This document shows positions 44,713 to 54,455 of a stretch of 64,000 bases of DNA, one piece after another. Below the pieces are notes generated by a model, which worked only from the letters and a program-made list of their open reading frames with translations, ran no database searches and was not told the origin of the DNA. Numbering within the stretch: the first letter of the stretch is position 1; each line of letters begins with the position of its first letter. This DNA comes from Edaphobacter bradus (GTDB lineage: Bacteria; Acidobacteriota; Terriglobia; Terriglobales; Acidobacteriaceae). Both the position numbers and the translations under genes were made by a program. The stretch spans positions 434,001-498,000 of the forward strand of contig NZ_JAGSYF010000001.1 in assembly GCF_025685645.1 (NCBI RefSeq), in the 5' to 3' direction.

Positions 44713-45441
44713 TTAATCATGCCCGGGGGACTGGGCGGCTGAAGGCTTCTGGCGCTTTTTGGCGATGGCCCTTCCGATGTCCGGGAGGAATTCCTTTGCC
44801 GCGCTGAATCCGATGTTGCTGGCCATACTGATTCCGAAGCTTACAGCGCCGTCTCCTGCGGAGTCTGTGCTTGGGGGTTGCCAGAGGCGAGCGAGAAACG
44901 CTCCGGCGGCTACTCCTCCCAGTTGAGAGATGGAGATGTGTCGGGTGCCGTCGTCACGGCGGGCAAGGATGCCGCTGGAGAGCGCATATCCGGTGCGTGG
45001 CCATACACCGCTCTTGCCTGAGTTGAAGTAGCGATTGTCTTCGTGCAAGGCGCTGGAGAGACCGAAGGTGACCGTGCGTTGGATGGAATACTGTCCGATG
45101 ATGTTGCCAAACCGTCTGCCGTAACCAGACGCGCCCTGTTCCCATTCTTCGGGCTTGTCCTCCCATTGATCGAGCCCAGCAGACAGTCCCGCCTTTGCGT
45201 AGCCCAGCGGATTCACCATGGTTTTAAGGTAGAGCCGGTTTCTCTCATGCTGGGTCATAGGCTTGAAGTCGCTCGCCTTCGTCGTTCCGGCCATGTTGAG
45301 GTAGTTGAAGAGATAGTCGATGCCCTTACCGGGCGGACCTGCGTGACTGGGAGTCGTGCCGGCGCTCTGGTCCTGCGCTCTCAGGATAGGAGCACAGAGA
45401 AGAATGGCGATTGCCAATTCGGAAGTGAGACTCCTGATCAT
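44713..45441 (-). CDS. Hypothetical secreted protein
   Basis: 242 residues from ATG 45441, with AGGTGA 6 nt upstream. After a signal peptide (LAIAILLCAPILRAQ) come segments common to an uncharacterised acidobacterial family: QHERNRLYLKTMVNPLGYAKAGLSAGLDQW, GYGRRFGNIIGQYSIQRTVTFGLSSALHEDNRYF, and a C-terminal FGISMASNIGFSAAKEFLPDIGR. Glycine-rich amphipathic stretches suggest membrane association. No function is known to me. Confidence 0.75.
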   Translation of the reverse strand: MIRSLTSELAIAILLCAPILRAQDQSAGTTPSHAGPPGKGIDYLFNYLNMAGTTKASDFKPMTQHERNRLYLKTMVNPLGYAKAGLSAGLDQWEDKPEEWEQGASGYGRRFGNIIGQYSIQRTVTFGLSSALHEDNRYFNSGKSGVWPRTGYALSSGILARRDDGTRHISISQLGGVAAGAFLARLWQPPSTDSAGDGAVSFGISMASNIGFSAAKEFLPDIGRAIAKKRQKPSAAQSPGHD

Positions 45442-46009
45442 GGCGGTCACCTATCCAATTGATGCCAATTTCTACCCTAAACGGAGTCCGGCAGCGGAGA
45501 TATGTTGTGAGCAGGGAAGAGAATCACTGTAGTCCCGCGAGGGTCTTTGGGGTTCTTGAAATGGTCTCGATGTATTCAGTCTCTTAGGTTTGCCCGTTTT
45601 CACTGAGCGTTCATCTTAATTGTTTGACGCTTTATTCTTTGAGCCGAACGGAATGGCTGGATTTTATCCAGAATAGGGGTGAGTGAGGAAAGGGGATCGC
45701 GCTTTGCGCGATTGCCCACCTTAGGCGCGGTGAAGTCGCGCCGAAGATGGGGCACCCGATCGTGGTGGTGCGGCCAGATGTGGGCCATCTACCCGAGCAG
45801 TTTACATTCCGACCCTTCGCAAAATCGCGAAGGATGGGGCACCCGAGCGTTTGTGGTTAATTGAGATTGGAAGGGTGGCCACCCCGCCAACGACAAATGC
45901 AAAAGCTACTGCAAACGCAACGGCGAACGCAAAGGGCGCTAAGGTAACGCGAAGGTTCGCAAAGGCCAAGCTGCCGGTCCTTGCGACTTCGCTCAGGATG
46001 AGGAAGACC
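45442..46009. repeat. Repeat-bearing intergenic region
   Basis: Two copies of GATGGGGCACCCGA-like sequence occur at about 45748-45762 and 45832-45846, each after a GCG-rich AAG stretch. TTCGCTCAGGATGA lies near 45986-46000, related to repeats at 3208, 5029 and 5160. Degenerate AACGCAAA/GGCAACG words lie between. The small open frames follow these repeats and look non-coding. Confidence 0.55.
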
Positions 46010-47503
46010 TTAGTCTCCCTGTTTGCCGGGTGGCGGCGGGATGGTGACGTCGAGAGTCGTTACCTTACCCAGGGCATCGAGTTTGGGAGTGATTTCTCCT
46101 TCGTTGCCGACTACGACGATTCCGAGCTTTGATTGATTGACGTACTTGTTGGCTACGCGCGAGACGTCGGCGGCGGTGACCTTTTCGATGCCGGTCTTGT
46201 ACTTCTCGAGAAAATCGGGTGGGTAGCCGTAGAAGTCGAGCGTGACCTGCTCACCAAGAATCTTGTCGGGTGAGTCGTAACGGAAGATGAAGGAGTTGAG
46301 GAGTTGATCCTTCGCTTTTGCTAGCTCGCCCGGCGTGGGCGGGATGGTCTTGAGGCGGTCGACTTCTTCCATCATGGCCTTGGCTGCCGCGACTGTGCTG
46401 ACGCTCTTGGTGGCGGCGATGACGTAGAAGATGCCGGGGTGATCGTAAGAGGCCCCGAAGCTGCCGCTAACCTCATAGGCGAGGCCGAGTTTGGTACGGA
46501 CGTTCTGCACGACGCGTGAACCGAAGCCTCCGGAGAAGACCTCGTTCATGACGCTGAGGGCGTAGAAATCAGGATTGCTGCGCTCTGTGCCGAGGCCGAC
46601 GATAAGGACGTTGGACTGATTGACGTCATCCTTTTCCACAAAGTTGACGCCAGGCTTGGGATCGGTGAAGGTGAACTTTTCGGACTGAAAGGCCTCGCCG
46701 CGTGGAAGAGCCTCAAAGGCCGTGCGAAGCCTGGCCTCCATGGCGCGGGAGTCAAAGTCGCCGGAGACAGAGACGATCATGTTGTTGGGGACGACGGTGC
46801 GGTCGTGCCATGCCTTGAGGTCGTCGAGAGTGACGGCACCGACGGTGGCGTACTCGGCCTGCCGGGCGTAAGGGCTGGTGGGGCCGTAGACGAGTTTGAT
46901 GGCTTCGCGGATAGCAATGCCGCTGGCGTCGTCATTGCGTCGTGCGATGCCGGTGTCCATCTGGCGCTTGGCCAGGCTGAGCTTGTCGGCCTTGAAGGCA
47001 GGATGGAGAAGAAGATCCATCGTGGAGGAGAAGACAGAGTCGAAGTCGCCTTTGAGGCTGGACCAGGTGACGGAGGTGGAGGCGACGCTGCCGCTGGTCT
47101 CAATGTGCGCGGCCTTGTCCTCAAGCTGATCGTCGAGCTTGTCGCCGCCGATGGTTGCCGTTCCGCTGGTGCGCCAGGTCTGGCCGTAGAGGTTGACGAG
47201 GCCGATCTTGGAGGCGGGCTCGTCGCGGCTGCCTCCGCGGATAAGGATGCTCCCGTTGATAAAGGGGAGTTCGTGGTCTTCCTGGAGGAAGAGGACGAGT
47301 CCGTTGGAGAGCACGATGCGTTTTGGCTGCTGGGGTTTGAAGGCGTGCAGCGGCGGGATGGGGATTTTCTTCCACGGTTGTGCCTGCGCAGCGGAGTGAG
47401 TGGGCACAGGCGCTGTGGGCGTGGCTGTTGCCTGCGCGACAGCCATGGGGCCTGCGACAGTTGCGCTCAGCAGCGCGATAACTTGAATTGAAGAACGCTT
47501 CAC
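46010..47503 (-). CDS. M16-family peptidase-like protein, catalytically incomplete
   Basis: 497 residues, signal peptide at 1-26. It has the M16 alpha/beta layout (two homologous halves, DFDSRAMEARLRTAF and RVVQNVRTKLGLAYEVSGSFGA), but the zinc motif HxxEH expected near residue 80-110 is absent; the region reads VNLYGQTWRTSGT. The later R/Y substrate-binding motif is kept. This matches the non-catalytic partner of two-subunit M16 enzymes. Its start overlaps the stop of the catalytic partner gene by 4 nt. Confidence 0.92.
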   Translation of the reverse strand: MKRSSIQVIALLSATVAGPMAVAQATATPTAPVPTHSAAQAQPWKKIPIPPLHAFKPQQPKRIVLSNGLVLFLQEDHELPFINGSILIRGGSRDEPASKIGLVNLYGQTWRTSGTATIGGDKLDDQLEDKAAHIETSGSVASTSVTWSSLKGDFDSVFSSTMDLLLHPAFKADKLSLAKRQMDTGIARRNDDASGIAIREAIKLVYGPTSPYARQAEYATVGAVTLDDLKAWHDRTVVPNNMIVSVSGDFDSRAMEARLRTAFEALPRGEAFQSEKFTFTDPKPGVNFVEKDDVNQSNVLIVGLGTERSNPDFYALSVMNEVFSGGFGSRVVQNVRTKLGLAYEVSGSFGASYDHPGIFYVIAATKSVSTVAAAKAMMEEVDRLKTIPPTPGELAKAKDQLLNSFIFRYDSPDKILGEQVTLDFYGYPPDFLEKYKTGIEKVTAADVSRVANKYVNQSKLGIVVVGNEGEITPKLDALGKVTTLDVTIPPPPGKQGD

Positions 47504-49032
47504 TGAGCACCTCCCGTGCTGGTGGCTGGCTTCTGCGGAGCGACGAACTCGATGGCCGCGCTGGTGCGGTTGCTCTCGACGAAGACTTTATTGGCTATCC
47601 GCCGGATGTCGGACTTGGTGACGGCATCGATTTTGTCCAGCTCGCGGAAGAGCTGCCGCCAGTCGCCGAAGCGTGTCTGGTACTCGGCCAGTTGATGGGC
47701 GAGACCTTCGTTGTCACCCAGGCCGCGGAGCAGATCGGCGCGCGCGCGCGTTTTGAAGCGAGTGAGCTCTTCGTCGGTGACGTCCTCGTTCTTCAGGCGG
47801 TCAAGCTCTTTGTGGATCGCTGTGCGCATCTCGTCAGGCGTGTGGCCGGGGAGGGGCACGGCATAGAAGGCGAAGAGGCCGGGATACTTGTAGCCGGGGA
47901 AGCCGCTGAAGCCCTCGGCTGTAGCGGCGATGCGCTGGTCGCGGACGAGCGAGCGGTAGAGGCGGGCCGTGCGGCCGTTCGAGAAGACGTCGGTGATGGC
48001 GTCGTAGACGGCGTCGTCGGGGTCACGGTAGTCGGGGCGGTGGTAGCCCTCGATGTAGAAGGGCTGCGTGGCCTCGCGGATAACAACGGTTCGTTCAGCG
48101 AACTGTGGCGGTTCAACGGTGGTCATCGGCTCAGGCTTCGGTCCGTCGGGAATGGGAGCGAAGTACTTCTCGAGGACTGGCATGGTCTCGGAGGCTTTGA
48201 GGTCGCCGACGACGGCGATGACGATGTTGGAGGGAACGTAGTACTTCTTGTGGAAGGCCTCGGCTTCGGTGGCGTTGATCTGGCTGAGCTCGCTCTCCCA
48301 GCCGACGCCGCTGCGTCCGTAGGGATGGGCAACGTAGGCGGTGGCGAGGAACTGCTCGACCATGCGGCCGATGGGCGAGGAGTCGATGCGCATGCGGCGC
48401 TCCTCCTGCACGACGTCGCGCTCCTTATAGAACTCACGCTGGACAGGACGCGCAATGCGCTGGCTTTCGAGGTACGCCCAGAGCTCGAGGCGGTTGGAGG
48501 GCATGCTCCAGAAATATTGGGTAGAGTCTTCGCTGGTGGAGGCGTTAATGTTGACGGCCCCGTTTGCCTCGGCGATCTCGGAGAACTGGTTGGGGATGAC
48601 ATACTCCTGCGCGGCTGCCTGCGCGTCTTCGAACGCCTTCTTGAGCTGCGCGAGCTTTGCGGGGTCCTGGCCGACGCGCTTGCGGTATTCGGCGTCGTAG
48701 GCGGCGTAGGCGACCTCAACCTTGGCGAGCGCGACCTTTTCGGCCGGGTAATCGGTGGTGCCAATCTCGGTGGAGCCCTTGAAGGCCATGTGCTCGAACA
48801 TGTGAGCGAGTCCGCTGTCGCCCTGCGGGTCGTCGGCTGAGCCTGCATCGACCAGGGTATAGAAGCTGAAGACGGGAGCTTCGGGACGCTCGCAGACGAT
48901 GAGTGTGAGGCCGTTAGGCAGAACTTTGACCGCAGTTCGCTTCTCAAAGCTCGCCAGGTCCTGTGCCTTTGCAATACAGCACAGAGCCATCGCGAGTGTG
49001 ACGACAACCGCAACTTTACTTCGAACTCGCAC
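47500..49032 (-). CDS. M16-family zinc peptidase (catalytic partner)
   Basis: 510 residues with a signal peptide (AVVVTLAMALCCIAKA). The inverted zinc motif is intact: His77-x-x-Glu80-His81 (GLAHMFEHMAFKG), with the distal Glu about 75 residues later in ERRMRIDSS context. It pairs with the following non-catalytic M16 gene, probably forming a periplasmic heterodimer that degrades small peptides or processes envelope proteins. Confidence 0.93.
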   Translation of the reverse strand: MRVRSKVAVVVTLAMALCCIAKAQDLASFEKRTAVKVLPNGLTLIVCERPEAPVFSFYTLVDAGSADDPQGDSGLAHMFEHMAFKGSTEIGTTDYPAEKVALAKVEVAYAAYDAEYRKRVGQDPAKLAQLKKAFEDAQAAAQEYVIPNQFSEIAEANGAVNINASTSEDSTQYFWSMPSNRLELWAYLESQRIARPVQREFYKERDVVQEERRMRIDSSPIGRMVEQFLATAYVAHPYGRSGVGWESELSQINATEAEAFHKKYYVPSNIVIAVVGDLKASETMPVLEKYFAPIPDGPKPEPMTTVEPPQFAERTVVIREATQPFYIEGYHRPDYRDPDDAVYDAITDVFSNGRTARLYRSLVRDQRIAATAEGFSGFPGYKYPGLFAFYAVPLPGHTPDEMRTAIHKELDRLKNEDVTDEELTRFKTRARADLLRGLGDNEGLAHQLAEYQTRFGDWRQLFRELDKIDAVTKSDIRRIANKVFVESNRTSAAIEFVAPQKPATSTGGAQ

Positions 49033-49402
49033 GGAACTACCTCCAGAGTGAGAACGCCAGAATTCTAACTATACCGAAGCATGCGATCCCGGTTCTTATT
49101 GGACGCTGGAGGGAGGGAAAGGATGATGAGGGCCTGCGGTTCAGCGAGCCGACAGATCCAGGTGGCGCAGTGTGGCCTTCAGAGCCGCGTGGCCTTGAGT
49201 CCCGGGTTTACCGCTGACGCCGCCTGCTCATCACAATTCGCTTGACCAAGCTCGAAGCAATGGTTTAACGTCGCAGGCGCTCCGCGAAAAGAATCAGATC
49301 TGACACGCACCGTAGGTTCGATGCCCGCACTAATTCTCGTATCGAGAATCATAGTAAAGAGAAAGTTCGCTCTTACAACAGAAGGTCTTTGGGGAGGACC
49401 AA
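49033..49402. promoter_or_regulatory. Divergent control region with inverted repeat ATTCTCG-TAT-CGAGAAT
   Basis: Within this 370-nt spacer a perfect 7-bp inverted repeat with 3-nt spacer lies at 49333-49349, about 54 nt before the receptor gene. This is the size of a typical repressor operator. No match to it was found before the ROK, GH105 or lyase genes. No gene is seen here. Confidence 0.5.
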
Positions 49403-52400
49403 ATGACTTGCAATCGGAAGAATCGTCTCGGGCTGGAGCCTTGGTTGTTCGTAGTGGCTTTGTTGATCGCATGTGTTTCGTCGTCCGATGCGCAGCAGAT
49501 TACAGGTTCCATCACCGGTACGGTGAAAGACGATACAGGCGCGGTGGTGCCGAACGCCGACGTCAGGGCGACCAACGTCGCAACAGGGTTTACTCGGGCG
49601 ACCAAGACAGGTAGTGACGGCACATACAACATCCAGTATCTTCCGGTCGGCGGATACACCGTTACCGTGGATTCGCAGGGCTTCAAGAAGTTTGTGCAGC
49701 AGAATCTGGTGATCACTGTCGACCAGACACAGGCGCTGAATGTCACGCTGGCCGTTGGCGAAGCGACGCAGACCGTGGAAGTCACCGCTGCTCCGCCTCT
49801 GGTGAACACCAGCACCGCGGAGCTTGGCCGAACGGTCTCGCCCGCAGAGATCAATAGCCTGCCATTAACGACCCGAAGCGCTTATGCGGAGATATCCCTA
49901 ACGCCCGGCGTGCAATCCAATAGTGCGAGCAACAGCCAAAACACTCCAAATTTTGTGATTGGTGTTCCCTCGACGCAGGTCATCATCAATGGTGGCGTCG
50001 ACGGTGGCGTCCCCATGGTGAGCTTTTACCTGGACGGCGGCATCAACATGACCGGATTGCGCAATTACGGCAACCCACTGCCTAACCCTGACGCGCTGGA
50101 AGAGTTCCGAGTAGAAACCAACAACTTCGCGTCCCAGTATGGCCGCATGTCGGGCGGCGTCGTCACCGCCGTCACGCGTTCGGGAACGAACAAGTTTCAT
50201 GGTTCTGTGTTTGAGTTCTTTCGCAACACCAATTTGAACGACACACCGTGGGGTACCCCCAAAGGCGCTCCAAAGACGCCCTTTCATCGGAATAATTTTG
50301 GCGCCACGGTTGGTGGTCCGATCGTGCGCGATAAAGCGTTCTTCTTCTTCAGCTATGGCGGTCTGCGGCAAACGGTCGGACAGCAACTCACTGGGGCAGT
50401 CGTGCCCACGGCGCTGGAGCGTCTGGGCGACTTTACGCAGTCCTATATCTACAACCCTGCGACGCACACTAAGACGCCAATCATTCCGAACCAACCCGGC
50501 ACCAAGACTCCGTGGGTGGGTACAAACAGCTCATCTAACTGCGTGGTTGCGAAAAGCAGGTGTATCCCGCAAAGCGCGCTGGATTCGACGGCGGCGAACC
50601 TCATTAAGACGTACATCCCTTTGCCCAATGCACCGACCGACACCGCGCCAGGTGGTTATGTCGGAGTATTTAGCAGCCCGACGAACCAGGATGAGTATCT
50701 AGGAAAATTCGATCAGGCTTTGGGACAAAACGATCACCTGTCGGCGAGCTACTTCTATCTCGATACCACTCAGAACGCCTTTGGCGGCGCCACCACCAGC
50801 GCGGCAATCGTGTATTCGGTGAATCAATCGTTTGCAAAACAGCAGGTCGCGAACATCAGCGACGTTCATACCTTTAGCGGGACAACTGCAAACCAGGCCT
50901 GGTTCACCTTTACGCGGGTGGCCGGAGGCCGCGTAAACACGCCGACGGTCTCGCTCGGGGACCTTGGATCGAGCTTTACGATCCAGGGGCCGAAAGCTCT
51001 TCCACAATTGAGCGTTTCGGGTTACTTCAACGCCGGCGGGGCCTTGGCCGGCCCGGTCAGCACCACCAGTTTCTATGCTCTTCGCGACGTAGTGAGCCTG
51101 ACCAAAGGCAGACACAGCTTTAATTTTGGAGCCGAAATATCGCTCGAAAAAGATGCGATCGTCGGCAATCTGTATAGCTTCGGAGTCTTCAACTTTCTCT
51201 CCACCGCTCCAACGACCACAGGGAACGCGCTGTCAGACTTCATCACCGGCCAGGTCGCTAACATGGAACAGGACACTCCTTACCATGGATTGCTGAATAC
51301 CTGGTATTACGCGGGCTTCGTGCAGGACAGCTATCGAGTCACACCAAGGCTTACGGCGAACCTGGGTTTGCGGTATGACCTGGAGCAATCACCCGTCGAG
51401 TCTCAGAACCTCACCACCGCGTTTGTTCCGGGCGTTCAATCGACCGTGGTTCCCAGCGCGCCGCGCGGGGTCCTCTTTCCTGGTGACACCGGCATACCGC
51501 GTGGCATCGCACCGAACCGCAGTACGCACTTCTCACCGCGCGTGGGTCTGGCCCTGGATCCGTTTGGCGATGGGAAGACAGCGGTCCGCGCTGCCGGCGG
51601 CATCTTCTATGGCAGCGTCTCTGCCAACGAATGGAACCAGCCCGCGAACGCCCAACCGTTTGCGATCCGTCAGACCTTCAACTCCATTACCTCACTCTCC
51701 AACGTCTATGGGAATAAGGCATCCTTTCCCAGTGGGGATCCCTTTCCCTATACCTATAGCCCATCGAGTCCGCGCTTTCTTCCTGCAGCAGCCGTAGAAG
51801 CGATCGACCCAAAGTATAAGTGGCCTGTGTCCTATCAGTTCAATGTCGCCGTTGAGCAGCAACTGCCCCTTGGGATTAGTATGCAGACCGCGTATGTGGG
51901 TAATCTGGTGCGTCATGTTCCGACTGCACCGGACGCGAATAATCCGGTGTGGGCTCCGGGAGCCAGTACGTCGCAGGCGAGCATCAATGCCCGCCGCCCA
52001 TATTTCGGTGCGAATAATGCTAACGGCGCGACGCTTGGCCAGGTGATTCTCATCCAATCGAGCGAGACTGCGAACTACCACTCTCTGCAGTTTTCAGTGC
52101 ACAAACCGCTGACGCACAATCTGCTGCTCAACGGGTTTTATGTATGGAGTCACTCGATCTGGAGCTCGAATCCAAGCGCAATCGGTCTGGCGCCTACCGC
52201 ACAGGACTATACTTATCTAAACGAAGAGCGGGGCCCATCTGACCAGGACCGCCGGAACATGGTCAGCATCTCCGGCATCTGGAAGCTCGATTATTACAGG
52301 GGTTCGAGCTTTCTACCCAGGTTGCTGGCCAACGGTTGGTCGATCTCACCCATCGTGAGCCTCAACAGCGGTCAGCCAGTCAACATAACCACGGGCGCGA

Positions 52401-52813
52401 ATAAGAATGCCACCGGCTACAACAACGACCGTCCCAACCTCGTCCCTGGTGTAAACGCGTTCCTCGATTCCCACAGGTCCCGCACTGTTTCTACGCAGGC
52501 GTGGTTCAATACCGCAGCCTTCATCGCCAACGGCCCTAGTGTAGCCGGAGGGATTGGTCCGGGGGGAGCCGACGGCAACACGCCGCGCGACTACCTGCGA
52601 GCGCCGGGCTACCGGGACATCGATCTTGGGATCTCCCGCGACTTCCACTTTGAACGAGGAATCGGTTTGCAGTTCCGCGCTGATGCCACCAACGCGTTCA
52701 ACATGGTCAGTCTCAACCCACCAACGGCAAACCTGTCCTCTGGGAATAACGGCAAGATCTTGTCGGCTGCCAGTCCTCGTTTGATCCAACTGGGTGCGCG
52801 GATCAGCTTTTAG
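49403..52813 (+). CDS. TonB-dependent receptor, Oar-like, of a polysaccharide-utilisation locus
   Basis: 1136 residues; ATG 49403 has GGGGAGGA 5 nt upstream. Order: signal peptide (to about residue 31), carboxypeptidase-regulatory-like beta-sandwich (ITGSITGTVKDDTGAVVPNADVRATN), plug (LGRTVSPAEINSLPLTTRSAYAE), then the barrel ending in LIQLGARISF. It imports oligomers with TonB energy. The ROK regulator, GH105-type hydrolase and alginate-lyase-family genes that follow suggest uronic-acid-containing oligosaccharides. Expression may be controlled at the inverted repeat 54 nt upstream. Confidence 0.93.
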   Translation: MTCNRKNRLGLEPWLFVVALLIACVSSSDAQQITGSITGTVKDDTGAVVPNADVRATNVATGFTRATKTGSDGTYNIQYLPVGGYTVTVDSQGFKKFVQQNLVITVDQTQALNVTLAVGEATQTVEVTAAPPLVNTSTAELGRTVSPAEINSLPLTTRSAYAEISLTPGVQSNSASNSQNTPNFVIGVPSTQVIINGGVDGGVPMVSFYLDGGINMTGLRNYGNPLPNPDALEEFRVETNNFASQYGRMSGGVVTAVTRSGTNKFHGSVFEFFRNTNLNDTPWGTPKGAPKTPFHRNNFGATVGGPIVRDKAFFFFSYGGLRQTVGQQLTGAVVPTALERLGDFTQSYIYNPATHTKTPIIPNQPGTKTPWVGTNSSSNCVVAKSRCIPQSALDSTAANLIKTYIPLPNAPTDTAPGGYVGVFSSPTNQDEYLGKFDQALGQNDHLSASYFYLDTTQNAFGGATTSAAIVYSVNQSFAKQQVANISDVHTFSGTTANQAWFTFTRVAGGRVNTPTVSLGDLGSSFTIQGPKALPQLSVSGYFNAGGALAGPVSTTSFYALRDVVSLTKGRHSFNFGAEISLEKDAIVGNLYSFGVFNFLSTAPTTTGNALSDFITGQVANMEQDTPYHGLLNTWYYAGFVQDSYRVTPRLTANLGLRYDLEQSPVESQNLTTAFVPGVQSTVVPSAPRGVLFPGDTGIPRGIAPNRSTHFSPRVGLALDPFGDGKTAVRAAGGIFYGSVSANEWNQPANAQPFAIRQTFNSITSLSNVYGNKASFPSGDPFPYTYSPSSPRFLPAAAVEAIDPKYKWPVSYQFNVAVEQQLPLGISMQTAYVGNLVRHVPTAPDANNPVWAPGASTSQASINARRPYFGANNANGATLGQVILIQSSETANYHSLQFSVHKPLTHNLLLNGFYVWSHSIWSSNPSAIGLAPTAQDYTYLNEERGPSDQDRRNMVSISGIWKLDYYRGSSFLPRLLANGWSISPIVSLNSGQPVNITTGANKNATGYNNDRPNLVPGVNAFLDSHRSRTVSTQAWFNTAAFIANGPSVAGGIGPGGADGNTPRDYLRAPGYRDIDLGISRDFHFERGIGLQFRADATNAFNMVSLNPPTANLSSGNNGKILSAASPRLIQLGARISF

Positions 52814-52831
52814 CCTGTTCCGATAACGCTG

Positions 52832-52875
52832 AAGGGCCGACGCCTGACTTTCTTCTGAAGTCAGGGGCGGCCCTT
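52832..52875 (+). terminator. Long hairpin after the TonB-dependent receptor gene
   Basis: AAGGGCCG (52832-52839) and CGGCCCTT (52868-52875) enclose a further GCCTGACTT/AAGTCAGG stem. It lies 19 nt after the receptor stop and is a likely transcription end. The rest of the 52876-53264 spacer holds nothing recognisable. Confidence 0.7.
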
Positions 52876-53264
52876 GTCAGTTGGCGCGTGAAAACGCCAA
52901 CCAGTTGAGGACCGGTGTTGAGGTCGCTATATCCGCTATTTTTCCAACTATGACGGGAGTATTTACGGGACAGACTTGCTCATGATTCCGTTTACCTGCT
53001 TCGGAAGAGTAACAATGTGGAGAGTATTCGCTAGGGTTCGGCGCTCTCCCGATTTTTCACGATGTTGTTGGAGGTGAAGGAGAAGCCGATCGGAGTGCGT
53101 GAGGCGGTAGATATAATTCATAGCCTCTACAAAATGTCCAGGCTTGAGTGATATAAAGGCTCGTCCTCGAAAACGTCAAGGAACGGGGAAGATGTATCGC
53201 GATCTGGCGCAAGGCCGATAGTTTGGTCCGCCTCTGCAGCACCTGGTAAGTGGGAAGCCTAATC

Positions 53265-54449
53265 ATGCCGACTCCTCCATCACATCCGTTCACGTTTACG
53301 CGAAAACAAAGTGCGTCTAACAAGACGCCTCGCCAGATCAACCGGAACCTTGTCTTTAATCTGATTCGTACGCGACAGCCCATCTCACGTGCCGATCTCG
53401 CGCGCGTTTCGGGGCTGCAGCGGAGCACCATCTCGCTCATCGTTGAGGACCTGATTCGTGAGCGCTGGGTGCTCGAGGGATCTACGGGACGGCTGCCACG
53501 TGGACGCAGGCCGACGTTTCTTGAACTGAACCACCAGCGGGCTGTAATCGCGCTCGATATTCACCCTGCGCAGACAACCGTCGCGGTCACCGATCTCGGC
53601 GGCAGGATCGTCGCCCAGAATGTTGTCGTCCTGCCTGCGGACCCGAACAAGGCAATCGTCCCAATCATTGCGGCGATAAAGAAGCTGATGGCGAACCACT
53701 CCGATAGATCCTTTGACGGCATCGGAATCAGCCTCCCGGGCCGCGCCGATCCGGAGATGCAGAAACTGGTCTTTGCGCCGAACGTGCACTGGCCCGTTCT
53801 GAGCATCAAATCGAAGATTCAGCGCGCGACGGGGTTGCGCGTGGAGATGGACAATGTTGCCAATGCCTGTGCGCTCTCTGAGGTATGGTTCGGCGACAGT
53901 GATGGCGTCAATGATCTGGTCGTCGTCAACGTCTCGGAGGGTATCGGAACCGGCATCTTCTCCAATGGGCGGCTGCTGCGAGGCGCCAACGGAATGGCTG
54001 GCGAGTTTGGCCATGTGGAGATGGAGCACGATGGGCGTCTCTGTGGATGTGGAGGGCGAGGCTGCTGGGAAACAGTGGCATCAAACACCGCGGGCCTGCG
54101 TTATTACCAGGAGATGAGCGGGCACGGAGCGCCGAACTTTGCGACGCTCGTCAAGATGGCGCAGGCGGACGACCGGAATGCGATAGCTTCGCTCGAAAAG
54201 ATGTCGCTGTATCTCGGCCGTGGGCTTCGCATGATTGCCTCGGCGCTGGCTCCGAGCGAGATCGTCATCGTAGGCGACATTACAAGCGCGTGGCACATGT
54301 TTGGCCCCAAGGTGGAGGCTGAGTTGAAGCGCAACGCGATCTCCAGGCCACCCAGGCTGCGCCCCTCGTTTGAGGGCAATACGGCACGGCTGCGAAGCGC
54401 TGTCGCGCTCGTGATGAACCAAGGTGTTGATCTAAATCAAAGGAATTAA
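53265..54449 (+). CDS. ROK-family transcriptional regulator
   Basis: 394 residues from ATG 53265 with GGGAAG 8 nt upstream. An N-terminal winged helix (INRNLVFNLIRTRQPISRADLARVSGLQRSTISLIVEDL) precedes the ROK sugar-kinase-like fold, with the zinc motif CGCGGRGCWE near 272-281 and the phosphate-loop SEGIGTGIF. ROK repressors respond to sugars or sugar acids. The GH105-type gene follows by 6 nt, so regulator and enzyme are co-transcribed. It probably controls this locus. Confidence 0.92.
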   Translation: MPTPPSHPFTFTRKQSASNKTPRQINRNLVFNLIRTRQPISRADLARVSGLQRSTISLIVEDLIRERWVLEGSTGRLPRGRRPTFLELNHQRAVIALDIHPAQTTVAVTDLGGRIVAQNVVVLPADPNKAIVPIIAAIKKLMANHSDRSFDGIGISLPGRADPEMQKLVFAPNVHWPVLSIKSKIQRATGLRVEMDNVANACALSEVWFGDSDGVNDLVVVNVSEGIGTGIFSNGRLLRGANGMAGEFGHVEMEHDGRLCGCGGRGCWETVASNTAGLRYYQEMSGHGAPNFATLVKMAQADDRNAIASLEKMSLYLGRGLRMIASALAPSEIVIVGDITSAWHMFGPKVEAELKRNAISRPPRLRPSFEGNTARLRSAVALVMNQGVDLNQRN

Positions 54450-54455
54450 TTCGCT

